Of a stretch of 64,000 nt of DNA, positions 45,054 to 54,466 are shown in pieces. How positions within the stretch are numbered: position 1 is the first letter of the stretch; every line of letters starts with the position of its first letter. Location: contig NZ_JAGGQL010000003.1 of the NCBI RefSeq assembly GCF_018613315.1, forward strand, positions 62,001 through 126,000, read 5' to 3'. This DNA comes from Bacillus sp. ISL-37. Its GTDB lineage: Bacteria > Bacillota > Bacilli > Bacillales > Cytobacillaceae. The notes below the pieces were generated by a model. It was not told where the DNA came from. It was given only the letters and a program-made list of their open reading frames with translations, and ran no database searches. The translations under genes and the position numbers were made by a program.

Positions 45054-47654
45054 ATGGAAGTAACAGAAAAGGAACTGATCGTTAACTCTGATGCGGGTAA
45101 TCTATTAAAAGAGTTAGTAGAGTCAATCCAAGAATGTGAACGATTTTATTTTAGTGTGGCTTTTATTAACTTCAGTGGACTGCAGTTATTGCTTGATCCT
45201 ATAAAGGAAGCTGAGTCAAGGGGCGTAAAAGGCCGAATCATTACGTCTACATATTTGAATTTTACAGATGCTAAAGCATTGGAGCGTTTAAAGGAATTCT
45301 CAAATATTGAGTTGAAGGTTTTTGTAACGGATAGAGAAGTTGGCTTCCATACAAAAGCATACATATTTGAGTATAGAGATCACTTTAAAGTAATTATAGG
45401 TTCCTCCAATATTACTCAGAGCGCCTTGAAAAGTAATATTGAATGGAATGTCAAAATTATCTCTAAAGAGGATGCTCATTTTATTAAGGATGTCATTAAA
45501 GAATACAATAATCTTTGGGAAATGAGTGTGGAAGCAGATCGGGATTTCATTAAACGCTATGAAGAATTCTTGGAGTCTTTTAAAAAGTCCAATCCAAGGC
45601 AGAATGTTATTTATGAGGACAGAAGGTATATCGTTCAAAACAGAATGCAAAAACGAGCAACGGAAAACCTAGAACGATTACGTAGTTATGGAGAAAATAA
45701 GGCGCTTGTTATTGCAGCAACTGGAACGGGCAAAACCTATATGTCCGCTTTTGATGTTAAAAATGTTAACCCAAAGAGATTGTTATTTGTCGTTCATCGG
45801 GAAGAAATTTTAAGGAAGGCGAAAGAAACTTTTGAATTACTTTTGCCTAATGAAGGATTGTCATTTGGACTTTTAACAGGAAATCATAAACAGAAAAATG
45901 CTGATTATGTTTTTACAACGATCCAAACGATCTCCAAGTGTTACCATGAATTTTCTCCAGAAGAATTTGATTATCTAATTATTGATGAAGCCCATCATGC
46001 AGCTAGCCCAACATATCAAACTATTCTTAGCTATTTTAGTCCTAAGTTTACTTTAGGGATGACAGCAACACCAGAGAGAAGTGATAGCAGGAATATATTT
46101 GATATATTTGATAACAATGTTGCATTAGAAGTCCGTTTACATGAAGCTCTAGAAGATGATCTTGTCATTCCATTTCATTACTTCGGAATCACGGATATTG
46201 AAAGTGTTGATCTAAGCGAAGTAGATATTGATGATATCGCAGAAATCACGAAAAGATTAAAGGTGAACGAGAGGGTCGACTTCATCATAGATAAAATGGA
46301 TTTCTACGGCCATGACGGGGATAAGCGAAAAGGACTTGGGTTTTGTGCGAGCATTGAACACGCGGAGTATATGGCGAGCGAGTTCATTAAACGAGGGTAT
46401 AAGAGTGTCATATTACATGGAGGAGACTCTACTGATAAGAGACAACTTTATATTAATAAACTAGAAGATGACAATGATGAATTGGAGTTTATTTTTAGTG
46501 TAGATATCTTTAATGAAGGTGTTGATATTCCTTCAGTTAATACTGTATTAATGCTGAGGCCCACAAATTCCCCAATTGTCTTTATCCAGCAATTAGGGAG
46601 AGGGTTAAGGAAATATGCCAATAAAAGTTTTTTAACGGTACTCGATTTTATTGGAAATCATAGTAAGACGTTCCTGATTGCTCTAGCGTTAAACGGAAGT
46701 AGATACTACGATAAAGAGAGCTTGAAGGTTGCAATCGCAACAGGCTTTGCTAATATCCCTGGTGCTACCCATATTCAAATGGATAAAATTTCTCAGGAGA
46801 GAATTTTAGAGCAGATCGATCGAGAAAATTTCAACTCTATGAAGTATCTAAAAGAAGAGTATAATGAATTTAAAAAACTTAACTCTGGTCGGATTCCTAT
46901 TCTTTTGGTTGATTTTTTAAAGTACGATGGTGCTCCTGATCCAGTTAAATTTATCAATAGGGAAAAGTCGTATTTGCAATTTGTCGCTAAAGTTGAAAAA
47001 GATGATCATTTAAAAAAGCTTCTACTTAATGAGGATTTTGAAGGAACTCTCAAGGAGTTATCAAGTAAGCTGCCAATTAAACGGATCCATGAATTGGTGA
47101 TTCTTAAGTTCTTATTGCAACATGATTCGATTAACGCTGAGGAAGCAAAGAATCAAATCCTAAAGTTTGTAAGGGATGTTGACCAAGATACCATACGGCA
47201 TGCCTTTGAATACCTTAATCAAGATTACTATGATTCAGGTCAGTTAAAGTCAAAACCAAAGCTAGTACAGTATAGAGATGGGCAGCTGGTCAGAACAAAC
47301 CTGTTAACAAATTTACTGAAAAATGAAGAGTATTATAAATTTATTGACGATGCGATATCATATGGTATTTTCCGATACGAAAAGGAATTTCAAAGTAATT
47401 ACTACGGCATCCCGCATTTCAAGCTATATGAACAGTATCAAATGATAGATGCAGCCTTACTATCCAATTACCGTAAGATTCATAGTTCTTTCAGAGGCTC
47501 AGGCTTATTAGTGAATGGGAAAGAATTCTTCCTGTTCGTGGACCTTCACAAAGAGGCGGATGTGAAAGAAAGCATTAACTACCAGGACAAGTTTATTAAT
47601 CAACGTTTATTCCAGTGGCAGTCCGTCAATAATACTACACAAGAGTCCAATTGA
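45054..47654 (+). CDS. PLD-nuclease/SF2 helicase/DUF3427 protein (2), ended early by in-frame UGA
   Basis: The protein is 866 residues from ATG 45054 (AGGG 8 nt upstream). The HKD domain (about 1-150) has GFHTKAYIF (His99-x-Lys101) and IGSSNITQSAL. The helicase core has ATGTGKT (about 222-228), IIDEAHH, GMTATPERSD, FCASIEHAEY, FNEGVDIPSVNTVLM and QQLGRGLRKYA. The C-terminus enters DUF3427 (HFKLYEQYQM, then KESINYQDKFINQRLFQWQS). The frame stops at TGA 47652 in the middle of that domain. The same frame then continues for 70 codons of matching DUF3427 sequence, so the natural protein would be about 937 residues. This is a recent nonsense change, a sequencing error, or readthrough. Confidence 0.85.
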   Translation: MEVTEKELIVNSDAGNLLKELVESIQECERFYFSVAFINFSGLQLLLDPIKEAESRGVKGRIITSTYLNFTDAKALERLKEFSNIELKVFVTDREVGFHTKAYIFEYRDHFKVIIGSSNITQSALKSNIEWNVKIISKEDAHFIKDVIKEYNNLWEMSVEADRDFIKRYEEFLESFKKSNPRQNVIYEDRRYIVQNRMQKRATENLERLRSYGENKALVIAATGTGKTYMSAFDVKNVNPKRLLFVVHREEILRKAKETFELLLPNEGLSFGLLTGNHKQKNADYVFTTIQTISKCYHEFSPEEFDYLIIDEAHHAASPTYQTILSYFSPKFTLGMTATPERSDSRNIFDIFDNNVALEVRLHEALEDDLVIPFHYFGITDIESVDLSEVDIDDIAEITKRLKVNERVDFIIDKMDFYGHDGDKRKGLGFCASIEHAEYMASEFIKRGYKSVILHGGDSTDKRQLYINKLEDDNDELEFIFSVDIFNEGVDIPSVNTVLMLRPTNSPIVFIQQLGRGLRKYANKSFLTVLDFIGNHSKTFLIALALNGSRYYDKESLKVAIATGFANIPGATHIQMDKISQERILEQIDRENFNSMKYLKEEYNEFKKLNSGRIPILLVDFLKYDGAPDPVKFINREKSYLQFVAKVEKDDHLKKLLLNEDFEGTLKELSSKLPIKRIHELVILKFLLQHDSINAEEAKNQILKFVRDVDQDTIRHAFEYLNQDYYDSGQLKSKPKLVQYRDGQLVRTNLLTNLLKNEEYYKFIDDAISYGIFRYEKEFQSNYYGIPHFKLYEQYQMIDAALLSNYRKIHSSFRGSGLLVNGKEFFLFVDLHKEADVKESINYQDKFINQRLFQWQSVNNTTQESN

Positions 47655-47867
47655 GGACAAGATATTATTTATAATAAAAAGCGTGGCGTCAATCTACATT
47701 TGTTTATTAGAAAATACCGAGAGATTGACGGAAAGACAGAGCCATATATTTATATAGGGAAGGGAAATTCAGTACATTTTGAGGGGAATAAGCCGATTAC
47801 AGTTCAAATGGAGTTAGAGCACGAAATACCATCTAGTTTATATACGGAGTTCACTAAAAAAGTATAG
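47655..47867 (+). pseudogene. Detached 3' part of the DUF3427 domain
   Basis: In frame with helicase 2 after its UGA, this reads GQDIIYNKKRGVNLHLFIRK, then TEPYIYIGKG, PITVQMELEHEIPSSLYTEF and a TAG stop. This is the expected end of DUF3427 (the fold closes with L-Y-x-E-F). There is no RBS or start of its own. The TAG lies in the first stem arm of the operon terminator, as expected for the original gene end. Confidence 0.8.
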
Positions 47868-47895
47868 TCTTCTCATTATGAGAAGACTATTTTTT
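47865..47895. terminator. Bidirectional terminator between helicase 2 and the NUDIX gene
   Basis: TAGTCTTCTC (47865-47874) and GAGAAGACTA (47880-47889) form a perfect 10-bp stem with loop ATTAT. T6 follows on the forward strand and an A-run precedes it (T-run on the reverse strand). It contains the distal TAG of the DUF3427 frame and overlaps the stop of the NUDIX gene. Confidence 0.9.
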
Positions 47896-48286
47896 CATGT
47901 ATTAATTGATCAACTGCTGGAATATCTGCTGGGGCCCACTTTAGAGAGTCTAAATTCTCTCTCTTTAACCAAATCAGCTTAGAGTGCTCACTTGGAGTTG
48001 GTGTTCCAGACACTATTTTACATTTGATTGATAGCAAATTGATGATGAAGCTATCATATTCATGGGTTGTATCGTTAAAGATCTCACCACTAGTTTCGAT
48101 AGTGCATTTCAATTCTTCGTCTATCTCTCTTTGTAGGGCTGAATATAGATCCTCACCTTTTTCTACTTTTCCACCTGGGAACTCCCACATGTTTGGGATT
48201 GCCATTTCAGGTGATCTTAATGCGCACAAAATTTCGTTGTTCTCATTTTCAATTATTGCAGCAACCACTTTAACTAGCTTCTTCAT
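47876..48286 (-). CDS. NUDIX hydrolase, MutT-like (8-oxo-dGTP diphosphatase type)
   Basis: The protein is 136 residues from ATG 48286 with TTGGAGG 6 nt upstream; the longer frame lacks an RBS. The start VKVVAAIIENENNEILCALR is followed by the NUDIX box GGKVEKGEDLYSALQREIDE plus EL (G-x5-E-x7-R-E-x2-E-E), with the MutT-specific MWEFPGGK. It cleaves (oxidised) nucleoside triphosphates to monophosphates. It is convergent with helicase 2 and shares its terminator. A second nucleotide-cleaving enzyme next to a PLD-helicase parallels the MazG-helicase pair. Confidence 0.9.
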   Translation of the reverse strand: MKKLVKVVAAIIENENNEILCALRSPEMAIPNMWEFPGGKVEKGEDLYSALQREIDEELKCTIETSGEIFNDTTHEYDSFIINLLSIKCKIVSGTPTPSEHSKLIWLKRENLDSLKWAPADIPAVDQLIHEKIVFS

Positions 48287-48489
48287 TTTATCCTCCAAGA
48301 ACATTTCTATGAGATAATCATACCATGTTTTATTTTTAACAACCAAGTGTATCGTAAATGTCTACAATTACTGACAGAATAATAATTGTAAAATCCCTAC
48401 CAATTTGTCTAACCCTGTCGATCTCTTCCAATTTATATAGTAATATAGAATTATATGAATAAATATAGAGAGGGGTCGGTGGGGCATCC

Positions 48490-51400
48490 ATGCAAGATTA
48501 TATACAGATACCGGATGTTTTGCAGTCGTTGGATGATTTGCCGGATGGGCGTCTGAAAGCGTTTCTTTCAAGTTGCCGACAGATTTCACAGCAGCGGTTG
48601 TCATTGGATCCATTAAGATCGCTTTATCTTTCGAATAAAGCTGAATTTATAAATATTGTGGAGGAGCTTTCGTTAAGGGGCTTTTCTTTTCATACAGAAA
48701 AACCGAATAATATTCTACCTGCTGGTGTGATTGCCACAGATGTAGTTTTATCGGCAACTGAGAATCAGGGAAGGTTCCATAGGTTAGATTACCAGAATCT
48801 TGGTCTTTCAGGATTTAACCAGAGATTTAAAGTCAATTCCGATCAGTTTTTTCATTATGTGCCGATTAGTGGCTTCCAAACGATTAATCGAAATCTTGAT
48901 CTTCAGCTGCTAGAGAAAGAATTTCTGAAGGCTGGTTTTGAGATGTCGGAAGCAATCCCAGGCGTCGTTCGGGAAACGAAGCCGGACTACGTGGTCACTG
49001 ATAATCATGGTAATGATTTCAGATTGCTGCCTCCTATAGATTCAGATGAAGAAGCTGATACTGCAATGATCACAATAAAGGATGCTTTTGCGGAAGAGCG
49101 TTTCTGGATGTTCCGAAATTACTGCTCAAGAATGGGGATTACCTACATCACGGATGTTACTCCGAATCATATGGAGGAGCATAAGCGCAGAAGAGGAGTC
49201 AGCCCGGAAAGAGTGGCAGAAGTAAAAGAGCGCTTAAATCAATTGCTTCAAATTGAAACTAGTCAGGGTGAAACGAATTCAAGTCAGCTTGCAGAAAATA
49301 CGATCGCTGTCGTCTTTGAAGGGAATTTCTATAATTCTTTTAAACAATACTGCAGAGAGCAAAAAATCCAGTTCATTGAACAGGTGACGGAAGAGCATAT
49401 AGAGCAATATATTAAACGTCCTGGTGTTGGGAGCGGAAAGGTGAATGCTGTAAAAGAGCGATTGAAGTTATTTCTCCCACAGGAGGAGATAGCAAAAGAT
49501 GAAGTTCCTTCTTTCTTAATTCAGGATATATTCACCGATTTTAAATATCGGTCGTTTTTCGGTTTCTGTAAACAGAAGGGAATCAAAACAATTGATGAAT
49601 TAAAGAACAGTCACTTTGAAGAATACGGTTTGATGAGAGGCGTTGGCGCTGGAAAGGTGCAAGCTGTAAAAGAGATCGTTGCCAGGCGGATGAAATTCAT
49701 TAAAGAGACAGCGATTCAAAAGCCGCAGGATCAATCCTATATCAGCATAAATGCAGTCTTTCATGATAATTTTTACCGGGCATTCCGATTGTTTTGCCTG
49801 AATCATTCCATTAGGACCATTTTTGACGTAGAGGGAAAACACCTGCTGGATTTTAAAAATACAAAGGGCGTTGGAGTGAACAGGGTTGAGGCTGTAGAGG
49901 AAAGGCTCAATCAGGTTCTTGCCGAACATCAAGCGGATGGAGTCTTCCTCGAGGATCAAGTAGCGCCATTGCAAATTGGTATGCTTTCTATGGATCTCAA
50001 AATTGCGGACGTCTTTATGGAAAGGAAATATAACACGTTCAGGGATTACTGTGAACTAAGGCGTATCACTACCCTTGGGCAACTTAATGCTGAATTTCTT
50101 AATGAGTATTCGATGCAGCCTAAGGTTGGAAAGAAAAAGTATGAAGATGTCTTAAAAGTTCTCAGTTTTTATACGGATTCTGCTGATCGAGCTGATGAAG
50201 TTTTCACTACTGGAGAGATATTTGAATCCATTCAGGACAAAGAAGTACAAGCTTTGTTCTATTATTACGGATTTCAGACGAAATCGAATAGCCGCCTGAC
50301 GGTCAAAGAGATTGAAGGCAAAGAACTGACAATGCTTAAGGAAGAATTCGAACCGCAATTGCTCATGAGTCTATCACGTCAGTTGTTGAAACAAAAGACA
50401 CCTGCCGCGATCATTAATGATTTGAAAACGAGCATGCCAGAAAGAGATTATTCTGTCATCGTTTACCGTTATGGCATGGAGTTGACTCTTGAAGAGACAG
50501 GCAGGCATTTTGGCGTCACAAGGGAACGTGTGCGTCAAGTAGCGAAAAAAGCGGTGAAGAAGATGTTAGCACATTTTAAAAGACATCATTTTGCTGAAAT
50601 TGTGAAAGTTCTCTCTCCGCATGAAGCGTTCGTTACAGAGGATCAGCTCATCGAGATTGTCGGATCAGAGTACGCATTTATTGTAGGTTTATTAAAGCAA
50701 GAGAACGTATTAATGAATTACAATGACCAATTGGAAATTTTCTTCTTATCTGACATCAATAAAAAGGACCTAAAGCAAGTCGAAGGATCTTTTGACGACC
50801 TTCCTGTAGTATTCCCGGCTGCAGCTTTCCATCAGACTTTAGAAGAAGCACTCCAGACGATTGGCATTGAAAACCCATCAGAAGAAGTACTTCAGCGTAT
50901 GTTCGAAAAAGCGCGCTATAAAAGATATGGAGAAGTGTATTCCCGATCTCGTCTAACAATGAACCAAGTCTTGAATTATTTATTCAAGCATCATATTACA
51001 GAACCATTACGAGTGGATGAAGCGGGAGCCGCTTATTTGCAAGAGTTAGCGAGGAAGCACCTAAATTATGATCTCGGAACAACGCTTCGATCGATTGATG
51101 CCAGAATCAGAGACGCAGAGGATGTTATCCTTGTGGACAGCTCGACCTTCATGTACTTTGACAGCGACAACTTTGATCAAGGATTCATTTCTCAGGTTGA
51201 AGACTTCCTGCTTTCTCAATTTGAGAAGAAAGAAGTCGTCAATACCGAAGAAATTTATGAACATTTTTCTGATCAGGTCCAGAAGCTAGGAATCATCAGC
51301 AAACTTCATTTGTATTCTTTAATCCGTTATTACCTTGATGACAAGTTTGTTATTGGAAAAGGGAATACGTTAAATATTTTCACGAGCGAAAATGCGAAGC

Positions 51401-52452
51401 TCAGCCGTGAAGACCGATTAATTGCTTATATGAAAAATCACGGAGGTCAATGTACCAAGGATCAGTTGCTAGAAGTGATGCAGCCTCTGTATAAAATCGA
51501 CTTTGCAGTATCCCAATCGGATAAACTGATTCCGTGGGGGACTAATTCAGTTATAATGGTTGAAAATCTAAACATAACAAAGTCAGAAAAAGAACAGTTC
51601 ATTCAGTTCTTCTTAACTGGGTTTGAAGAAGGATTTACAACCGCCAATAAGTTGTATAAGGACATGATGTTTGACCGTAAGTTGTCTATTCTTTTAAGAA
51701 ATAAAGGAATCGATGAAGCAGGTAAACTTCCGGCCATCATTAAGCTTTTCATGCCAAATGTGAAAGGGCATACCAATTTCCTTTACCTGGATGGCTGTAA
51801 ATATGACTCCTTTGATAAGGTCATTGCCGACAAATTTACTGAGGAAACATCAAGGCAGGAGCTCAGGGACATGTTGCTTGAGTATGGCTACAGAGAAATG
51901 ATGGTTGGAAACATCATGAAAAGAATTATGGAGCAAGGTTTGTTTACCGAAGTGGACTTTAACGTTCTTTATCCAACCTCAAAGCTTAGCGTGAGCGACG
52001 ATATGCTTAATGAGATAAAGGCTTATGCCGAGGAAGCTCAAGGGGAAAAAGCATATATTGCCATCAGCACACTGCAGGGATACAGAAGAAAGCTTCCTCC
52101 TCTGGAATTCAGGTGGAATCCATTCCTGCTGACGAGCATGCTCCAGCTATGTGGTTACAGGCAGATCAAGAAGAGCATTAGTGACTATCGCTATGATAAA
52201 TTGATCGTCGTGAAGGAAGATAGTCCGCTTCAGACATTTGAGGACCTGATTGTCTATATCCTTGAACATGAGTTTACAGGCAATATGCACGAATACAGCA
52301 TTTATGATTATTTAATGGAGCAGGGGATCCTCAAGGAGCAGGAATACAACCACAAAAAGGTTCTTCCACATGAGATTCGAAACTCAGACAAGTTTGAGTT
52401 CGATGAACTTGGCTACGTCACGCTAAAGCAAGGTGAAATGCATGTCGTTTGA
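48490..52452 (+). CDS. Large protein with five HhH (alpha-CTD-like) repeats and sigma-70 region-4 HTH
   Basis: The protein is 1320 residues with ATG 48490 and a GGTGGGG RBS. Five ~60-residue repeats lie at about 193-253, 271-330, 342-402, 419-477 and 501-561. Each has an F-x-x-F-R/K-x-Y/F-C helix followed by a hairpin such as KGVGVNRVEAVEERLNQVL, resembling the RNA polymerase alpha C-terminal domain. At 651-693 lies YRYGMELTLEETGRHFGVT, then RERVRQVAKKAVKKML, a clear sigma-70 region-4 helix-turn-helix. No sigma region 2 is seen, so it is not a standard sigma factor. The last 600 residues are helical and unassigned. It is the first gene of a five-gene operon and is probably its DNA-recognition scaffold. 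Confidence 0.75.
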   Translation: MQDYIQIPDVLQSLDDLPDGRLKAFLSSCRQISQQRLSLDPLRSLYLSNKAEFINIVEELSLRGFSFHTEKPNNILPAGVIATDVVLSATENQGRFHRLDYQNLGLSGFNQRFKVNSDQFFHYVPISGFQTINRNLDLQLLEKEFLKAGFEMSEAIPGVVRETKPDYVVTDNHGNDFRLLPPIDSDEEADTAMITIKDAFAEERFWMFRNYCSRMGITYITDVTPNHMEEHKRRRGVSPERVAEVKERLNQLLQIETSQGETNSSQLAENTIAVVFEGNFYNSFKQYCREQKIQFIEQVTEEHIEQYIKRPGVGSGKVNAVKERLKLFLPQEEIAKDEVPSFLIQDIFTDFKYRSFFGFCKQKGIKTIDELKNSHFEEYGLMRGVGAGKVQAVKEIVARRMKFIKETAIQKPQDQSYISINAVFHDNFYRAFRLFCLNHSIRTIFDVEGKHLLDFKNTKGVGVNRVEAVEERLNQVLAEHQADGVFLEDQVAPLQIGMLSMDLKIADVFMERKYNTFRDYCELRRITTLGQLNAEFLNEYSMQPKVGKKKYEDVLKVLSFYTDSADRADEVFTTGEIFESIQDKEVQALFYYYGFQTKSNSRLTVKEIEGKELTMLKEEFEPQLLMSLSRQLLKQKTPAAIINDLKTSMPERDYSVIVYRYGMELTLEETGRHFGVTRERVRQVAKKAVKKMLAHFKRHHFAEIVKVLSPHEAFVTEDQLIEIVGSEYAFIVGLLKQENVLMNYNDQLEIFFLSDINKKDLKQVEGSFDDLPVVFPAAAFHQTLEEALQTIGIENPSEEVLQRMFEKARYKRYGEVYSRSRLTMNQVLNYLFKHHITEPLRVDEAGAAYLQELARKHLNYDLGTTLRSIDARIRDAEDVILVDSSTFMYFDSDNFDQGFISQVEDFLLSQFEKKEVVNTEEIYEHFSDQVQKLGIISKLHLYSLIRYYLDDKFVIGKGNTLNIFTSENAKLSREDRLIAYMKNHGGQCTKDQLLEVMQPLYKIDFAVSQSDKLIPWGTNSVIMVENLNITKSEKEQFIQFFLTGFEEGFTTANKLYKDMMFDRKLSILLRNKGIDEAGKLPAIIKLFMPNVKGHTNFLYLDGCKYDSFDKVIADKFTEETSRQELRDMLLEYGYREMMVGNIMKRIMEQGLFTEVDFNVLYPTSKLSVSDDMLNEIKAYAEEAQGEKAYIAISTLQGYRRKLPPLEFRWNPFLLTSMLQLCGYRQIKKSISDYRYDKLIVVKEDSPLQTFEDLIVYILEHEFTGNMHEYSIYDYLMEQGILKEQEYNHKKVLPHEIRNSDKFEFDELGYVTLKQGEMHVV

Positions 52453-54466
52453 AACGCTGGATTTGAAATTTAAATACCGTTCTGATGCAGACCAGATTCA
52501 TGCTGACTTTTACAGCAAGGTGATGGAAAGGGCTGTCCAATACGACCGGGCTGTGGGGTATTTTACGAGCGGCAGCCTAAGTGTAATTGCAAGGGGGCTT
52601 GAGGCTTTCTTGCATTCAGACGGGTACATCAGGCTGATTGCCAATCCTCATTTGACCGCAGAAGATATTGAATCCATCCGTCTCGGATACAGAGCAAAAT
52701 ACGATGTGGTCGCAAGCAGTCTTCTCCGTCAGATTGATATGTGTGAAGAGACGATTCGAGAGGATACACTTAATACTCTTGCCTGGCTTATTTTTGAAGA
52801 CAAGCTCGATCTGAAAATTGCTTTTACCGACAATAACAGCTTGTACCATGAGAAATTTGGCATCTTTTATGATCAGAACGGCCGTCGCATTGCATTTTCT
52901 GGATCGGCGAATGAAACGCTAGGTGGCATTCGCGATAACTTTGAAAAGATAGATGTCTTCTGGAAGGATTATGACAAGACACGTATTGATGATATGGTCG
53001 ACGATTTTGATAGGCTGTGGAACAATACAACGAATGGCCTGACTGTCATTGATATGCCCGACATCTTGAAAGAGAAAATTGCCGGCTATAAAAAGGAGAG
53101 GAAGCCAATTAAACGTCCAGAGATTAAGCCGCGTCCATATCAGCAAGAAGCGATCGATGCTGTCAAAGCGAATAACTGGAACGGGATATTGGAGATGGCA
53201 ACTGGTACAGGAAAAACGATTACGAGCTTGATAATTGCCAACGAGTTTTTTAAAGAGCAGGACCGGATTTTCTTGACGATTATCGTTCCTTTTACCCACC
53301 TTGTTGAACAGTGGGAAGATAATTGCCGAACGCTAGGTTTTACGAACTTCACTACTTGCTTTGGCAGCAAGAAATCCTGGTATGGGAAACTTCAGACAGA
53401 TGTTAGAGACTTCAATGTTGGGATTATCAGAAAGCATGTAGCCATCACCACATATAGAAGTGCAGCATCTGAAGAGTTTAATAGTCTGATAGAGAAAATC
53501 AAAGGAAAAGGCTTTTTAATTGCCGATGAGTGTCATTACTTTGGGGTAAGCAGCCTAAGGGATAATAAGCTTGGTGGAATGGACGCAAAGCTCGGGTTAT
53601 CGGCAACTCCTGACCGCTGGTGGGATGAAGCTGGAACAAGCTACATTAAAGATTTCTTCGGCGATACTGTCTATGAATATGATATGAAAACAGCGATTCA
53701 AAACGGAGCGCTTACCGAATACACATACAAACCGTTTATCATAGACTTGACAGAAGACGAGCTTGAGAGATATGAGAGATATACGAAGAGGTTAATTACT
53801 CTATTTGGGCAGGAAAAGCCTGACCCTGAGGAAATTAGCGACCTGAACCGAAAACGTGCGCTCATTTTAAGCAAGGCTGAAAATAAAAAAGAAAAACTGT
53901 TTTCTATTTTTCGAGAAAAGGTACGAGATGAGGTTTCTCATACGCTTGTTTACTGCGCACCTGGTGAAGTTGAAATTATCACCAGTGAGCTGGCAAAGCT
54001 AGGCTACCGTGTACACCGCTTTGATTCGAAAGTCAGCCTTGAAGACAGAATGCAAATCCTTAAATCGTTTGATGATGGGTCAATTCAAATTCTTGTTGCG
54101 ATAAAATGTTTGGATGAAGGGGTTGACGTGCCAAGCACGAGGACTGCTTATTTCCTTGCGAGTACATCGAATCCGCGTGAATTTGTACAGCGGCGGGGCC
54201 GGATTCTGCGGACGTACCCTGGTAAAAACATTGCAGAGATTTTTGACTTTGTTGTTCTGCCCGGAAATGCCAGTGACCAACTGTTTAAGTCGGTTGCTTC
54301 AAAAGAAATACCGAGATTTGCAGAGTTTTCTCAATACGCGATCAACAGCTATCACGCCAGGGAAATTGTTGGAAGAGAGCTGCGGGCTTATTCGCTTGAG
54401 TATTTAATGGATAAGCTGCCGTGGGAAGTATATAGAGAATTTCAAAGTACAATGGGGGCCATATGA
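52442..54466 (+). CDS. PLD-nuclease/SF2 helicase fusion (3)
   Basis: The protein is 674 residues from ATG 52442 (AAGGTG 7 nt upstream), overlapping the previous gene by 11 nt. The N-terminal HKD-like domain (about 1-200) has SLYHEKFGIFYD (His136-x-Lys138) and FSGSANETLGG. The helicase core has MATGTGKT (about 251-258), ADECHYFG (DECH box), GLSATPDRWWDE, LVYCAPGEVE, IKCLDEGVDVPST and FVQRRGRILRTYPG. It ends without DUF3427. Compared with the other two PLD-helicases its PLD part is longer and its motif II differs (DECH versus DEFH and DEAH), so it is a separate lineage. It is likely the nucleic-acid motor and nuclease of this operon. Confidence 0.88.
   Translation: MSFETLDLKFKYRSDADQIHADFYSKVMERAVQYDRAVGYFTSGSLSVIARGLEAFLHSDGYIRLIANPHLTAEDIESIRLGYRAKYDVVASSLLRQIDMCEETIREDTLNTLAWLIFEDKLDLKIAFTDNNSLYHEKFGIFYDQNGRRIAFSGSANETLGGIRDNFEKIDVFWKDYDKTRIDDMVDDFDRLWNNTTNGLTVIDMPDILKEKIAGYKKERKPIKRPEIKPRPYQQEAIDAVKANNWNGILEMATGTGKTITSLIIANEFFKEQDRIFLTIIVPFTHLVEQWEDNCRTLGFTNFTTCFGSKKSWYGKLQTDVRDFNVGIIRKHVAITTYRSAASEEFNSLIEKIKGKGFLIADECHYFGVSSLRDNKLGGMDAKLGLSATPDRWWDEAGTSYIKDFFGDTVYEYDMKTAIQNGALTEYTYKPFIIDLTEDELERYERYTKRLITLFGQEKPDPEEISDLNRKRALILSKAENKKEKLFSIFREKVRDEVSHTLVYCAPGEVEIITSELAKLGYRVHRFDSKVSLEDRMQILKSFDDGSIQILVAIKCLDEGVDVPSTRTAYFLASTSNPREFVQRRGRILRTYPGKNIAEIFDFVVLPGNASDQLFKSVASKEIPRFAEFSQYAINSYHAREIVGRELRAYSLEYLMDKLPWEVYREFQSTMGAI

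Noticed and set aside
52616-53370. Several reverse-strand frames opposite helicase 3
   Set aside because: Shadows of the well-conserved forward coding frame with no RBS or motifs.
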